Assembly: GCA_963792025.1 (NCBI GenBank)
Contig: CAWBUS010000003.1
Location: forward strand, 301,071 to 365,070
Length of the DNA stretch: 64,000 nucleotides
Reading direction: 5' to 3'
DNA from: Ginsengibacter sp963792025
GTDB taxonomy: Bacteria; Bacteroidota; Bacteroidia; Chitinophagales; Chitinophagaceae
Shown: in pieces, positions 9,111 to 18,728 of the stretch
Layout of the letters: each line of letters begins with the position of its first letter
How positions within the stretch are numbered: the stretch's first letter is position 1
Program-made: the position numbers and the translations under genes
The notes under the pieces: model-generated
Database searches by the model: none
What the model saw: only the letters and a program-made list of their open reading frames with translations
Told to the model about the DNA's origin: nothing

Positions 9111-9773
9111 TCAGCTTGACGGAACGTCAAAATCACTGGCGGGAAAAGTCATGGTCGAGTTGGCTTCCACGAGCTTTACATTAGCGGTCCCCTGGCCGTG
9201 ATAGGTTTGGATTATCTTTACCGGCCCACCCCACTGAAATATATTTCCATCAACGAACATTTGCTGAAGACCCGGGCTGATGTTGTTGAGTATGTTGAGT
9301 AGTTTCAAATAGCCAGGCACTTTCGTACTCACCCAATAATCTTCGGCCCCCTCCTCCGAATTATTGATACCCTGCAGGTGTGTGCAGGAAAAGGAGTCTA
9401 TAAGATCAGTGCCTACAACCTTCAGGTTTGATCCGCCTCCGGATGATCCGCAACAACTATTAACGATGGACTTGTGAGTAAGAAAATTATAGATGACAGT
9501 TTTTAGCGGATCAGAAAATTTATAAAACAAGGCCACATGCGACATCACATTACTTCCCTGTTCAAAAACAACATCGTATCGCACACCAACTGAAGAATCT
9601 ATTTCAACATGAATGCCGATATCCAGGCTCATCATTCCACTTATGTTTCCTGTATACACAAGGAGCACCCCATTTCCATCCGTATTATTTTTTTTTGTAC
9701 GATCAGGCGATATAACGCCTGCTGAGCAAAGAACCACCGGCAACAGCAACAGGAAAATTTTTAAACGTTTCAT
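9111..9773 (-). CDS. Secreted protein with DUF4412-like domain
   Basis: 220 residues. The signal peptide is KIFLLLLPVVLCSAGV. The central region has a Cys-Cys pair followed by a GSSGGGS linker, then LKVVGTDLIDSFSCTHLQG and DYWVSTKVPGYLKLLNIL. That order (transport of a modified cysteine, then a WVS..PGY block) resembles DUF4412 periplasmic proteins of Bacteroidota. Function is unknown. It converges on the frameshifted DUF4038 gene and diverges from the OmpA-like lipoprotein gene. Confidence 0.65.
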   Translation of the reverse strand: MKRLKIFLLLLPVVLCSAGVISPDRTKKNNTDGNGVLLVYTGNISGMMSLDIGIHVEIDSSVGVRYDVVFEQGSNVMSHVALFYKFSDPLKTVIYNFLTHKSIVNSCCGSSGGGSNLKVVGTDLIDSFSCTHLQGINNSEEGAEDYWVSTKVPGYLKLLNILNNISPGLQQMFVDGNIFQWGGPVKIIQTYHGQGTANVKLVEANSTMTFPASDFDVPSS

Positions 9774-9988
9774 TAGTTATAATTTAAAGAAAATATTACA
9801 CTAAGCTATTTACCAATTTGTCTTTATCAAATTGATATTGCGTAACCGGCTAAGTACACTTTATAACCGGAATAAATAAGCGGGTAGCCAATCATTCGTA
9901 CCGCAGGTGACTGTTATTTATTGCAAATTCAATACCTTGGCAAAATATTTTATTGAAAAATTATTTATTAACTCCAAAATTTATAAAC

Positions 9989-10861
9989 GTGAAGTTTAAT
10001 TTTAGCTTAATTGCCGTTATAACGGTAATGGTATGTACAACAGGTTGTGTAAGTACAAAAAAGTTTGATGCGCTGTATGCAAACTATAACAAATTACAGG
10101 ACAGAAACAGCGAACTCACCCGCGAAGGTGAAGAGTGTAAGTCAAATTTAGATAGGGCTACGGTTCGAATGTCCAGCCTGCAGGAACAGATAAATGCGGA
10201 ACGCGAGCATGAGAAGGCGCTACAGTCAGCGTTAGATAAATGCCTTACTTCTGCGAGCCAGGGCAATGTTAATGTTTCTAAACTGGTAGATGAAATCAAT
10301 TCATCTAACAAATACATACAGGAACTGATAGCATCGAAAAGCAAAAGCGATTCGCTCAATATGGTACTCACTAATAACCTTACAAGGTCGCTTAGCAAAG
10401 AAGAAATGCAGGATGTGGATGTGAAAGTTTTGAAAGGTGTTGTGTATATTTCTCTTTCAGATAATATGCTCTACAAATCCGGCAGCTATGAAATTTCAGA
10501 TAAGGCCGGAGCTACTTTATCAAAAATTGCAAAAATTATTACCGATTACAAAGATTATGATGTGTTGATAGAAGGCAACACAGACAGTGTGCCTATCTCA
10601 AAACCCAATATTCGGAATAACTGGGATCTGAGTGCGCTGCGGGCATCCTCAGTAGTGCAGTCGTTGCAAAATAATTATGGTGTGGATCCGCAACGCCTTA
10701 CAGCCGGTGGCCGTGGCCAATACAACCCTGTTACCAGCAACGATACTCCTGATGGCAGAACCAGGAACAGGCGTACCGAGATCATTATTACGCCCAAACT
10801 TAACCAGTTCATGGATTTGATCGGCAAAGGAAACGCATCTGATTCTACAGGCACACATTGA
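9989..10861 (+). CDS. OmpA/MotB-family peptidoglycan-binding lipoprotein
   Basis: About 290 residues. I prefer the GTG start at 9989 because it gives a compact lipoprotein signal with the lipobox Cys at residue 20 (VCTTGC). An in-frame TTG at 9953 would add a 12-residue prefix. Residues about 25-140 are heptad-rich and probably coiled coil. The C-terminal OmpA-like domain has the peptidoglycan-binding pattern EGNTDSVPI, NWDLSALRASSVVQSL, RLTAGGRGQYNPV and RTRNRRTEIIITPK. It should anchor the outer membrane to peptidoglycan. A terminator follows directly. Confidence 0.88.
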   Translation: MKFNFSLIAVITVMVCTTGCVSTKKFDALYANYNKLQDRNSELTREGEECKSNLDRATVRMSSLQEQINAEREHEKALQSALDKCLTSASQGNVNVSKLVDEINSSNKYIQELIASKSKSDSLNMVLTNNLTRSLSKEEMQDVDVKVLKGVVYISLSDNMLYKSGSYEISDKAGATLSKIAKIITDYKDYDVLIEGNTDSVPISKPNIRNNWDLSALRASSVVQSLQNNYGVDPQRLTAGGRGQYNPVTSNDTPDGRTRNRRTEIIITPKLNQFMDLIGKGNASDSTGTH

Positions 10862-11210
10862 TCGATACGAATTGATATTTTATTTCAGCGACGTCCTCTT
10901 TTTGGGGACGTTGTTTTTTATTCATCAATCGTGCAGAAAAAAATAAGATCGACTTGCATAAAATTGATACAAAAAAAATTGAACATCCCAGGCAAAACAA
11001 AACTACCGGTAAACAATAGACGAAGATAACGCTGCAATTGATAGAAGCACGCTATGGGAAAAGTGCGTCGGTTGCCTTATACGAAAGTTACCATTTTCAA
11101 TTTCTGTATTGTTGGTAACTTTATCAAAAATTACTGAACGCACATGGTGTCGGGTCTATTGATAGAAATTGTCCACCAGGGGCAGCAGTTACACACTCAA
11201 ACAAATTAAT
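10862..11210 (+). other. Intergenic region, terminator then no visible feature
   Basis: 349 bp. Apart from the terminator at 10889-10919 I see no gene, repeat or clear promoter. Confidence 0.6.
10889..10919 (+). terminator. Rho-independent terminator of the OmpA-like gene
   Basis: CGACGTCC (10889-10896) pairs with GGACGTTG (10906-10913) with one G-U, followed by a run of six T. It lies 28 bp after the stop codon. Confidence 0.85.
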
Positions 11211-12338
11211 ATGAAAACATTTTTTTTATCTGAGTTGTTGCATTTTGTTATTGTCAATAATGCAAAAAACACGTTGATCAGGCTATTTACTTTAAGTCTT
11301 TCTTTGATACCGTTGGTTTTCTTCGCTGCTGACTCTTCGGCTCAGCAGCATTCTTTACTGGCGCTTTCAAAAGGCGATCACACACTGGCAATTGTTGATC
11401 CGGCTACTTTAAAAGTTATGGCTAAAGTGCCCGTTGGCACCGATCCGCATGAAGTGATTGCATCTGCCGATGGAAAAACAGCTTACGTTTCTATTTATGG
11501 CGGTGGCAGTTTACATGAGATTAATGTAATTGACCTTGTTGCAAAAAAGCCTTTGTACAATATTGATACAAGGCCCTTCCTTGGTCCACATGGGCTGACG
11601 TTCGTTGGTGGCAAGTTATGGTTTACTGTCGAAGCCACTAAAACAGTCGGGCGCTATGATCCTGCTACAAAAAAAATAGATTGGTGCATGGGTACCGGCC
11701 AGGATCGCACTCACATGATCTATGTAACGCCTAGTGAAAAAAAAGTTTATACAACGAATGTCAGCTCCGGAACAGTTAGCATACTAACGGATACATTATT
11801 TGCTCCGCCATCGGGTCCCTTGCAACAACCACCTGGTGCCGGAGGGTCAGGGCCAAAGGGACCACCGCCCGGTTTTGGACCGCACAGGCAATGGATACAA
11901 ACACTTATACCAGTTTCGAAAGGTTCCGAAGGATTTGATGTGACGCCTGATGGTAAAGAGTTATGGACTGCATCAGCAGATGACGGAACCATTGCTGTCA
12001 TCGATCTTGCAACCATGAAAATTGCAACAACTATCGATGCAAAAGTATTGGGAGCAAACAGGTTGCAGTTTACACCGGATGGTAAGATGGCGTTAGTATC
12101 AAGCCTTAGAAACGGAGACCTGAGTGTTTTTGATGTTGCGTCTCATAAAGAAATAAAGAAGATAAATTTAGGGCATGGAGGGGCAGGTATACTTGTGGAA
12201 CCGGGTGGAGCAAGAGCATTTGTGGGATGTACGCCGGACAATTATGTTGCCGTGGTTGATCTTAAAACTCTGGAAGTGACCAACCATATTGATGTGGGCG
12301 GCGGGCCTGATGGTCTTGCATGGGCAATAAGGAACTAA
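11211..12338 (+). CDS. YncE/YVTN-type beta-propeller protein, secreted
   Basis: 375 residues from the ATG at 11211. An in-frame TTG at 11169 would precede the signal peptide and is less likely. The signal is long, ending near ADSSAQQ. Repeated blades of the YVTN type follow: LAIVDPATLKVMAKVPVG, TAYVSIYGGG, IAVIDLATMKIATTI, LSVFDVASHKEIKKINLG and VAVVDLKTLEVTNHIDVG. A proline/glycine-rich insert (about residues 198-222, PPGAGGSGPKGPPPG) interrupts the propeller. The ligand is unknown; such propellers act as extracellular binding or redox-accessory proteins. The dehydrogenase gene starts 38 bp downstream. Confidence 0.85.
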   Translation: MKTFFLSELLHFVIVNNAKNTLIRLFTLSLSLIPLVFFAADSSAQQHSLLALSKGDHTLAIVDPATLKVMAKVPVGTDPHEVIASADGKTAYVSIYGGGSLHEINVIDLVAKKPLYNIDTRPFLGPHGLTFVGGKLWFTVEATKTVGRYDPATKKIDWCMGTGQDRTHMIYVTPSEKKVYTTNVSSGTVSILTDTLFAPPSGPLQQPPGAGGSGPKGPPPGFGPHRQWIQTLIPVSKGSEGFDVTPDGKELWTASADDGTIAVIDLATMKIATTIDAKVLGANRLQFTPDGKMALVSSLRNGDLSVFDVASHKEIKKINLGHGGAGILVEPGGARAFVGCTPDNYVAVVDLKTLEVTNHIDVGGGPDGLAWAIRN

Positions 12339-12376
12339 TGATCGAATCATAAAATACTTTATAAAAATATAAGAAG

Positions 12377-13225
12377 ATGAAAGCATTTTTGGGAACAGGA
12401 CTGTTGGGAAGTGGCTTCGTAAGAGCCATGATTAGCAAAGGAGAACAGGTGCAGGTATGGAACCGCACTTTCTCCAAAGCAAAAGAATTGGAACAATACG
12501 GTGCAAAAGCATTTGAAGATATTGCGGAGGCAGTGAGCAATGCAGATGTTATTCACCTTGCATTAAAAGACGATGCCACAGTAGATGAAGCATTAAAGAA
12601 TGCTGAAGCCGGTCTTAAACAAGGAGCCATCATTGTAGATCATACAACTACATTGGTAGAAGGAGCCCTACGAAGAACAAAAGAATGGGGAAGCAAAGGT
12701 TTTTTATACCAACATGCCCCGGTATTTATGGGGCCGCAAAATGCGCTGGAAAGTACGGGCTTTATGTTAGTGTCGGGCGACCAAAAACTTATAAAAACTC
12801 TCGAACCCCAATTGTCTTCCATTACGGGAAAGTTGATCAACTTTGGTGACGAAGTTGGCAAGGCCGCTGCGATGAAGCTGACCGGAAACCTTTTCCTGGT
12901 AGCTTTTACAGCGGGTATTGCCGATACACTTGCGTTCGCACATGGAATGCATATTTCCAGCAATGAATTGTTGCAACTATTCAGTGAATGGAATCCCGGA
13001 AACGCCTTGCAAGGCCGCATTAAGCGCATGACTGCTGATGATTTCAGCCAAGCTTCATGGAGGCTCGATATGGCAAGAAAGGATACCGGGCTTTTTATAG
13101 AAGAGGCCTCAAATAATAACGTAACGCTAAACGTAATTCCTGCGGTTGCAAACCTGATGGATGAATGGATTCAAAAAGGACACGGGCAGGATGACTGGGC
13201 CATTATTGGAAAGGTGGAAACATGA
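12377..13225 (+). CDS. NAD(P)-dependent beta-hydroxyacid dehydrogenase family oxidoreductase
   Basis: 282 residues of the 3-hydroxyisobutyrate / 6-phosphogluconate dehydrogenase superfamily. The Rossmann dinucleotide loop is GTGLLGSGF at residues 6-14, and VWNRTFSKAKEL sets cofactor preference, with the Arg suggesting NADPH. The substrate loop is VDHTTT, and the catalytic-lysine region is GKAAAMKLTGN. The C-terminal helical domain is complete. The usual G-F-G-x-M-G start is modified. The substrate is unknown and could be a short-chain aldehyde or hydroxyacid. Its stop overlaps an in-frame ATG of the sialidase gene (ATGA), so it probably heads or belongs to the glycan operon. Confidence 0.85.
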   Translation: MKAFLGTGLLGSGFVRAMISKGEQVQVWNRTFSKAKELEQYGAKAFEDIAEAVSNADVIHLALKDDATVDEALKNAEAGLKQGAIIVDHTTTLVEGALRRTKEWGSKGFLYQHAPVFMGPQNALESTGFMLVSGDQKLIKTLEPQLSSITGKLINFGDEVGKAAAMKLTGNLFLVAFTAGIADTLAFAHGMHISSNELLQLFSEWNPGNALQGRIKRMTADDFSQASWRLDMARKDTGLFIEEASNNNVTLNVIPAVANLMDEWIQKGHGQDDWAIIGKVET

Positions 13226-13260
13226 AGGAATTATTCCCGGTATTTCTAAACAATGGTGCA

Positions 13261-14436
13261 ATGAAAATTAAATTGATAGCGATATTTTTTGCAATAGTTT
13301 CTTTTCTTTCTGCAACTGCTCAGCAAAAAATTCCCGTTTTTATTTCAGGAAAAGAAGGCCATAAAAGTTACCGTATTCCGGCTATCATCAAATTGCCCAA
13401 CAATGATCTGCTGGCATTTTGCGAAGGCCGTGTACATGGGTCGGGCGACTTTGGCGATATTGATATAGTAATGAAGCGAAGTAGGGACCATGGCAAAACG
13501 TGGGGACCTTTGAAAACTATTGTAGACACTGATAGCCTGCAAGCAGGTAACCCGGCGCCGGTAGTAGATCTAACGGACACGGCGTACCCGAAAGGAAGAA
13601 TCTTTCTTTTTTATAATACTGGCAACAAACCCGAAGGAGACATCAGGAGAGGTAAGGGGATAAGAGAAGCCTGGTACAAAACTTCTGTTGATGGAGGTGA
13701 TACCTGGAGCGAACCTGTGAATATTACAACACAGGTTCACCGGCCTAAGCAACCACTTATAAACCCCGCTTATAATTTCTGGGAAGACTGGAGAAGCTAT
13801 GCGAATACACCGGGCCATGCACTTCAGTTGTTAACCGGAAAATACAAAGGAAGGATTTATGTCGCGGCCAATCATTCTGAAGGAGAACCGAAAAAAAATT
13901 TTGAAGATTACTTTGCTCACGGATATTATACTGATGACCACGGCAAGACATTTCATTTAAGTAAAACTATAAATTTACCCGGCGGGAATGAGTCAACAGC
14001 CGCTGAAATTTCGAACAACGGCTTAATATTAAATGCAAGAAATCAGCGGGGAGATGTAAAGGCAAGAATAGTTGCGAGTAGCTATAATGGCGGGGAAACA
14101 TGGAGCAGTATTTCATTTGATAAACATTTACCCGACCCGGTTTGTGAAGGAAGTATAATGAACATTGGCACTATAAACGGAAAAGAAGTGCTTGCATTTT
14201 GCAATGCTGCAGACACAGTGAACAGAAACCACCTGACGCTTCGCATTAGTTTTGATGAAGGAATCACCTGGAAGAAAAATATTTTAATTGATAAAAGTGA
14301 TGGTAATAATAAAAAAGATTTCACCGCATATTCCGATATTGTGAAACTAAATAAAAATGAAATCGGGGTGTTGTATGAAAGAGACGGATATTCGCAAATT
14401 GTATTCACCAATATCAATTGGAAAAAACATAAATAA
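13261..14436 (+). CDS. Exo-alpha-sialidase (GH33, BNR repeats)
   Basis: 391 residues from the ATG at 13261, which gives a clean signal peptide (KIKLIAIFFAIVSFLSATAQ). An ATG at 13222 overlapping the previous stop would add 13 residues. The arginine-triad motif YRIP is at residues 37-40. Asp-box repeats are visible as SRDHGKTWG, SVDGGDTWSE, TDDHGKTF, SYNGGETWS and SFDEGITWK. The acid region has EGRVHGSGDFGDIDIV, and the nucleophile tyrosine is probably the one in LYERDGYSQ. It should release terminal sialic acids in the periplasm or outside the cell, supplying the symporter and aldolase at 70-2611. The hexosaminidase gene follows after 95 bp. Confidence 0.92.
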   Translation: MKIKLIAIFFAIVSFLSATAQQKIPVFISGKEGHKSYRIPAIIKLPNNDLLAFCEGRVHGSGDFGDIDIVMKRSRDHGKTWGPLKTIVDTDSLQAGNPAPVVDLTDTAYPKGRIFLFYNTGNKPEGDIRRGKGIREAWYKTSVDGGDTWSEPVNITTQVHRPKQPLINPAYNFWEDWRSYANTPGHALQLLTGKYKGRIYVAANHSEGEPKKNFEDYFAHGYYTDDHGKTFHLSKTINLPGGNESTAAEISNNGLILNARNQRGDVKARIVASSYNGGETWSSISFDKHLPDPVCEGSIMNIGTINGKEVLAFCNAADTVNRNHLTLRISFDEGITWKKNILIDKSDGNNKKDFTAYSDIVKLNKNEIGVLYERDGYSQIVFTNINWKKHK

Positions 14437-14531
14437 ATAACTTGTGTTGAATAAAATTCTCTTCTTTTGTTACTGCATTGCTCTCCTTCACCAAAGTAAA
14501 AAGTATTCAATAACTATTTTTAGAAAGTATT

Positions 14532-16835
14532 ATGAAGTTTAATTATTTCCTTTTGTTGAATTTTATCAGTGTGATGAGTATGGCGCAGTCAAAGATATCC
14601 ATCATACCACAACCGGTTAGTATAATACAGAGCGATGGAAATTTTTCAATCGATCCTAGTACTTCCATTAAGTTCGATAAGAATAATAAAGAACTTTATG
14701 CTGCGGCGGTCTTTTTATCATCGTCGCTCAAAAATATCAGCGGCTATGCATTACCGTTAAATGCTTCAAGGGGGAATTTCATCACGCTATCAATTAAGAA
14801 AACGCCCACTATTGGTGATGAAGGATACCTCCTTAACGTTTCTCCTTCTTCTATTTCCGTAACCGCAAATACAAAAGCAGGCATTATATATGGGTTGGAA
14901 TCTCTTTTTCAAACTTTACCCCAGATCCGCACCAATGCTGCATTAATAGTGCCTTGCATGAGTATAACTGATTATCCGCGATTTAAATGGAGAGGGATGC
15001 ACCTGGATGTAAGCCGACATTTCTTTTCGCCCGCAATGATTAAAGAATATATTGACCTGTTGGCAGCCTATAAAATGAATTCGTTTCACTGGCATTTGTG
15101 CGATGACCCGGGGTGGAGACTCGAAATTAAAAAATATCCATTACTAACTAAGGTAGGCGCATGGCGTGCCGAACGGCCCGGCAAAACGTGGAGCGAAAGT
15201 GAGCCAACGCAGGCAGGTGAAGCAACTAACTACGGCGGATACTATACCCAGGAGCAGGTAAAGGAACTGGTTGCGTATGCGCAGGAAAGAAACGTAACTA
15301 TCATTCCCGAAATAGAAATGCCCGGCCATTCGGCGGCGGCACTCGCAGCATACCCCAACTTATCGTGTACGCAACAACCGCAGCGTACCAATACCGGTGG
15401 AGTTTATCCCCCGGATATACAAACCAATTATTGTGTAGGCAATGACAGCGTTTTTATTTTTTTAGAAGATGTATTAACTGAAGTAATGAAATTATTTCCT
15501 TCCAAATACATCCATGTTGGCGGTGACGAAGTAGATAAAACTTCGTGGAAGAACTGTCCTAAATGCCAGGCGTTAAAAAAGAAACTGGGATTAAAAGACG
15601 AAGACGAATTACAGAGTTATTTTATTCAAAGAATTGAGAAATTTTTAATAGCGCATCATAGAAAATTAATTGGCTGGGATGAAATCCTTGAAGGCGGCCT
15701 GGCACCTGAGGCTACCGTTATGAGCTGGCGCGGAGAATCAGGTGGCATAAAGGCTGCGCAGATGCATCATGATGTTGTGATGACGCCAGGAACACCACTC
15801 TATTTTGATCATTACCAGGCAGGACCAGAAGGAGAACCTGCGGCTATTGGCGGATTTAATTCTTTAAAAATGGTATACGACTACGACCCTATACCAAAGG
15901 AATTAACTCCTGTAGAGGCAAAGTATGTGTTGGGAGCGCAGGCCAATGTATGGACAGAATTTATACCAACCGTATCGCAATTGGAATATATGGTATTGCC
16001 GAGAATGCTTGCCTTAGCTGAAACAGACTGGACACCAATGAGTGCTAAAAACTGGGATAGTTTTTATCAAAGGTTGCAATATCATTTGAAAGGATTTGGA
16101 CAAAAGGGCTTTAACTACAGTCCTGGCAATTTTACTGTTTCCATACAACCCATTTCACAAAACGGAAAATTATCTGTAGCGCTGTTAACTGAAATTCCTG
16201 TTGCCGAAATACATTACACGGTTGACGGTAGTGAACCGAATGCAAACAGTCCGATTTACAACTACCCTATACCGGTAGATTCATCCTTCACCATAAAAGC
16301 GATAACGGTAGTGAACGGAAATGTGATGTCGGCCAGACCTGCGGAGCAGAAGTTCGTAATGCATAAAGCCGTTGGTCTAAATGTAACCTACGTAAATCAG
16401 CCAGCCAATTCGTACATGGCGGGCGGACCAAACGCATTAACAGATGGTGTACGAGGGACTCTTGTACCCGGTAAGAACTGGCATGGATTTGAAGGTGAAG
16501 ATTTGGTGGCAACTATTGATTTCAAGAGAGAAACGATGATTCACCAACTTTCATTAGGATGTTTGCAAGACTATGGCTCCTGGATTTTTATGCCGCAATT
16601 TGTGAAGTTTGAAACATCTGCAGATGGAATAAATTTTACTGAAGCCGGTACCGTAAAAAATACTATTCCTGTTGACGACAGGAATGCCGCTGTCAAAGAT
16701 TTTACTGTTGATTTCCCTGCTAAAAATATAAGGTACGTAAGAGTAACTGCCAAAAATGTAGGAACATGTCCCGCGGGTCATCCCGGGGTGGGGCAACCCG
16801 CATGGCTATTCGCAGACGAAATGGTTGCAGAGTAA
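14532..16835 (+). CDS. Beta-N-acetylhexosaminidase (GH20)
   Basis: 767 residues with a signal peptide ending near SMAQS. A GH20b N-terminal domain (to about 145) precedes the catalytic barrel: FKWRGMHLDVSRHFF, SFHWHLCDDPGWRLEIKKYP, EIEMPGHSAAALAAYP and the catalytic pair D332-E333 in HVGGDEVDK. A chitobiase-type C-terminal beta domain (IHYTVDGSEPNANSP) and then an F5/8 type C (discoidin-like) carbohydrate-binding module (about 630-767) follow. It removes terminal GlcNAc or GalNAc from glycans, the logical next step after sialidase. It lies in the same plus-strand run, 50 bp before the esterase gene. Confidence 0.93.
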   Translation: MKFNYFLLLNFISVMSMAQSKISIIPQPVSIIQSDGNFSIDPSTSIKFDKNNKELYAAAVFLSSSLKNISGYALPLNASRGNFITLSIKKTPTIGDEGYLLNVSPSSISVTANTKAGIIYGLESLFQTLPQIRTNAALIVPCMSITDYPRFKWRGMHLDVSRHFFSPAMIKEYIDLLAAYKMNSFHWHLCDDPGWRLEIKKYPLLTKVGAWRAERPGKTWSESEPTQAGEATNYGGYYTQEQVKELVAYAQERNVTIIPEIEMPGHSAAALAAYPNLSCTQQPQRTNTGGVYPPDIQTNYCVGNDSVFIFLEDVLTEVMKLFPSKYIHVGGDEVDKTSWKNCPKCQALKKKLGLKDEDELQSYFIQRIEKFLIAHHRKLIGWDEILEGGLAPEATVMSWRGESGGIKAAQMHHDVVMTPGTPLYFDHYQAGPEGEPAAIGGFNSLKMVYDYDPIPKELTPVEAKYVLGAQANVWTEFIPTVSQLEYMVLPRMLALAETDWTPMSAKNWDSFYQRLQYHLKGFGQKGFNYSPGNFTVSIQPISQNGKLSVALLTEIPVAEIHYTVDGSEPNANSPIYNYPIPVDSSFTIKAITVVNGNVMSARPAEQKFVMHKAVGLNVTYVNQPANSYMAGGPNALTDGVRGTLVPGKNWHGFEGEDLVATIDFKRETMIHQLSLGCLQDYGSWIFMPQFVKFETSADGINFTEAGTVKNTIPVDDRNAAVKDFTVDFPAKNIRYVRVTAKNVGTCPAGHPGVGQPAWLFADEMVAE

Positions 16836-16885
16836 ATAATATTGTGTAGCAAAAAATATTGTGCAGATCAATTTAAATTATAACG

Positions 16886-18664
16886 ATGAACAAAAGAATC
16901 TTTATTGCTCTCGCTTGCGTAATAAGTTTTCAATTTTCTTTTTCACAAAATTCAATTGAGTATAAAACATGGAACCCTGCTAATGATAGCATGCAGGTGT
17001 TGGAAGGACAGGCATGGCCACACGAAGTAAAAGATTTTTATGATCGCTTGCCGGCAAGGGCTGAAAAATCAGTACGGGAGGCGGTTTGGAATCTATCGAA
17101 AAACAGCGCCGGTTTGCAAATGCGCTTTCAAACCAATGCAAGCGAAATCATAATAAAATACCAGGTAACGGGATCATTGCAAATGCCCCACATGCCCGCC
17201 ACCGGCGTAAGCGGTATCGATTTGTATTCGAAAACAATTGATGGAGGTTGGCTTTGGGCCGCGGGCAGATATTCATTCGGAGACACGATCACTTATCATT
17301 TCAAAAATCTTTTACCCAATGATCAGCACGTTAATAACCGGGAATACACTTTGTATCTTCCCTTGTATAATTCGGTAAAATGGATGGAGATAACAGTTTC
17401 AAAAGAGGCCATGTTTAAACCGTTACCCGTTCGCACCGATAAACCAATTGTAGTGTATGGAACATCGATTGCGCAAGGCGGTTGCGCTTCCAGACCCGGA
17501 CTTGCATGGACCAATATTCTGGGAAGAAAATTGGATAGGCCGGTTATCAACCTGGCGTTTTCAGGTAATGGAAGATTGGAAAAAGAAATGATTGACCTGT
17601 TGTCAGAAATTGATGCAAAAATGTATGTGCTGGATTGTTTACCCAATCTTACTTCTCCCGACTATTATGCAACAGGAGAATTGCAGAAAAGACTTGTTGC
17701 GTCAATTACTGAATTGCAAAACAAGAAACCCTACATTCCGATTCTTCTCACAGACCATGATGGATATACAGATGGAGATATAAACCCGGCGAGAAAAAAT
17801 GAGTATGTTTCAACCAACAACGTTTTCATTCACACTTTTGATTCATTGGTTACCGCAGGCATAAAGAATATATACCGTTTGTCTAAAGACGCAATTGGCC
17901 AGGATATAGAATCGACCGTAGATGGCACGCATCCCAATGATATCGGCATGATGCATTACGCCGACGCATACTCGAAAGAAATAAAAACTATTTTAAAAGA
18001 GGATGAAGGAACTATTTCCACTACTATTCCCGTTACTCAACGTCGCGATGCTGCGACGTACGATTGGGAAAGGAGACACAATCAGGTAATACAGTACAAT
18101 AAACTACATCCGCCAAAGCTCATTTTAATAGGCAATTCCATAACTCATTTTTGGGGAGGTCCACCCGCCGAAGCAAGACACAGCGGTACTGATTCATGGG
18201 AAAAATATTTTTCTCCGCGGATAACGACTAACATGGGCTTTGGATGGGATAGAATCGAAAATGTTTTATGGCGTATATATCATGGCGAACTGGATAGTAT
18301 TTCTCCAAAGCACATTGTGCTGATGATCGGCACCAACAACCTACAGTTAAACACCAACGATGAAATAGCAGCGGGATTAAAGTTTTTAATTAAGGAGATA
18401 AAAATAAAACAACCCAACGCCGGTATACTGTTAATGGGTATTTTTCCACGACGGGATATGGAAGAAAGAATTGTACAGTTGAATAAACTGGTGGCTAACG
18501 TAGCGGCACAAACGAAAGTAACTTATGCCGATGCACGGAATCTTTTTATAAAGAAAGAGGGCAAAATTGATGAGTCTCTTTTTTTAGATGGATTACATCC
18601 TAATGCCGTTGGTTATGAAAAGCTGGGTGCGTTTATTGTTGCCCGCCTGGATAAGATGAAATAA
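16886..18664 (+). CDS. Tandem SGNH/GDSL esterase, probable sialate or acetyl-sugar O-acetylesterase
   Basis: 592 residues with signal peptide IALACVISFQFSFSQ. An N-terminal beta domain (about 25-180) is followed by two SGNH domains. The first has block I GTSIAQGG (Ser about 194) and block V DGTHPNDIG. The second has block I LIGNSITHFWGG (Ser about 418), block III MIGTNNLQ and block V DGLHPNAVG. A gene carrying two complete SGNH units may be a fusion of two esterases. In this operon context O-deacetylation of sialic acid or acetylated hexosamines is the likely role. The exact substrate is inferred. Confidence 0.85.
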   Translation: MNKRIFIALACVISFQFSFSQNSIEYKTWNPANDSMQVLEGQAWPHEVKDFYDRLPARAEKSVREAVWNLSKNSAGLQMRFQTNASEIIIKYQVTGSLQMPHMPATGVSGIDLYSKTIDGGWLWAAGRYSFGDTITYHFKNLLPNDQHVNNREYTLYLPLYNSVKWMEITVSKEAMFKPLPVRTDKPIVVYGTSIAQGGCASRPGLAWTNILGRKLDRPVINLAFSGNGRLEKEMIDLLSEIDAKMYVLDCLPNLTSPDYYATGELQKRLVASITELQNKKPYIPILLTDHDGYTDGDINPARKNEYVSTNNVFIHTFDSLVTAGIKNIYRLSKDAIGQDIESTVDGTHPNDIGMMHYADAYSKEIKTILKEDEGTISTTIPVTQRRDAATYDWERRHNQVIQYNKLHPPKLILIGNSITHFWGGPPAEARHSGTDSWEKYFSPRITTNMGFGWDRIENVLWRIYHGELDSISPKHIVLMIGTNNLQLNTNDEIAAGLKFLIKEIKIKQPNAGILLMGIFPRRDMEERIVQLNKLVANVAAQTKVTYADARNLFIKKEGKIDESLFLDGLHPNAVGYEKLGAFIVARLDKMK

Positions 18665-18728
18665 AATTGAGAGCTCTCACATACATATTCTGAATAACAT
18701 ATACAATAATCACTCATAAAAATTAATA

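Noticed and set aside
12640..13029. 129-codon minus-strand frame
   Set aside because: Antisense shadow of the dehydrogenase gene.
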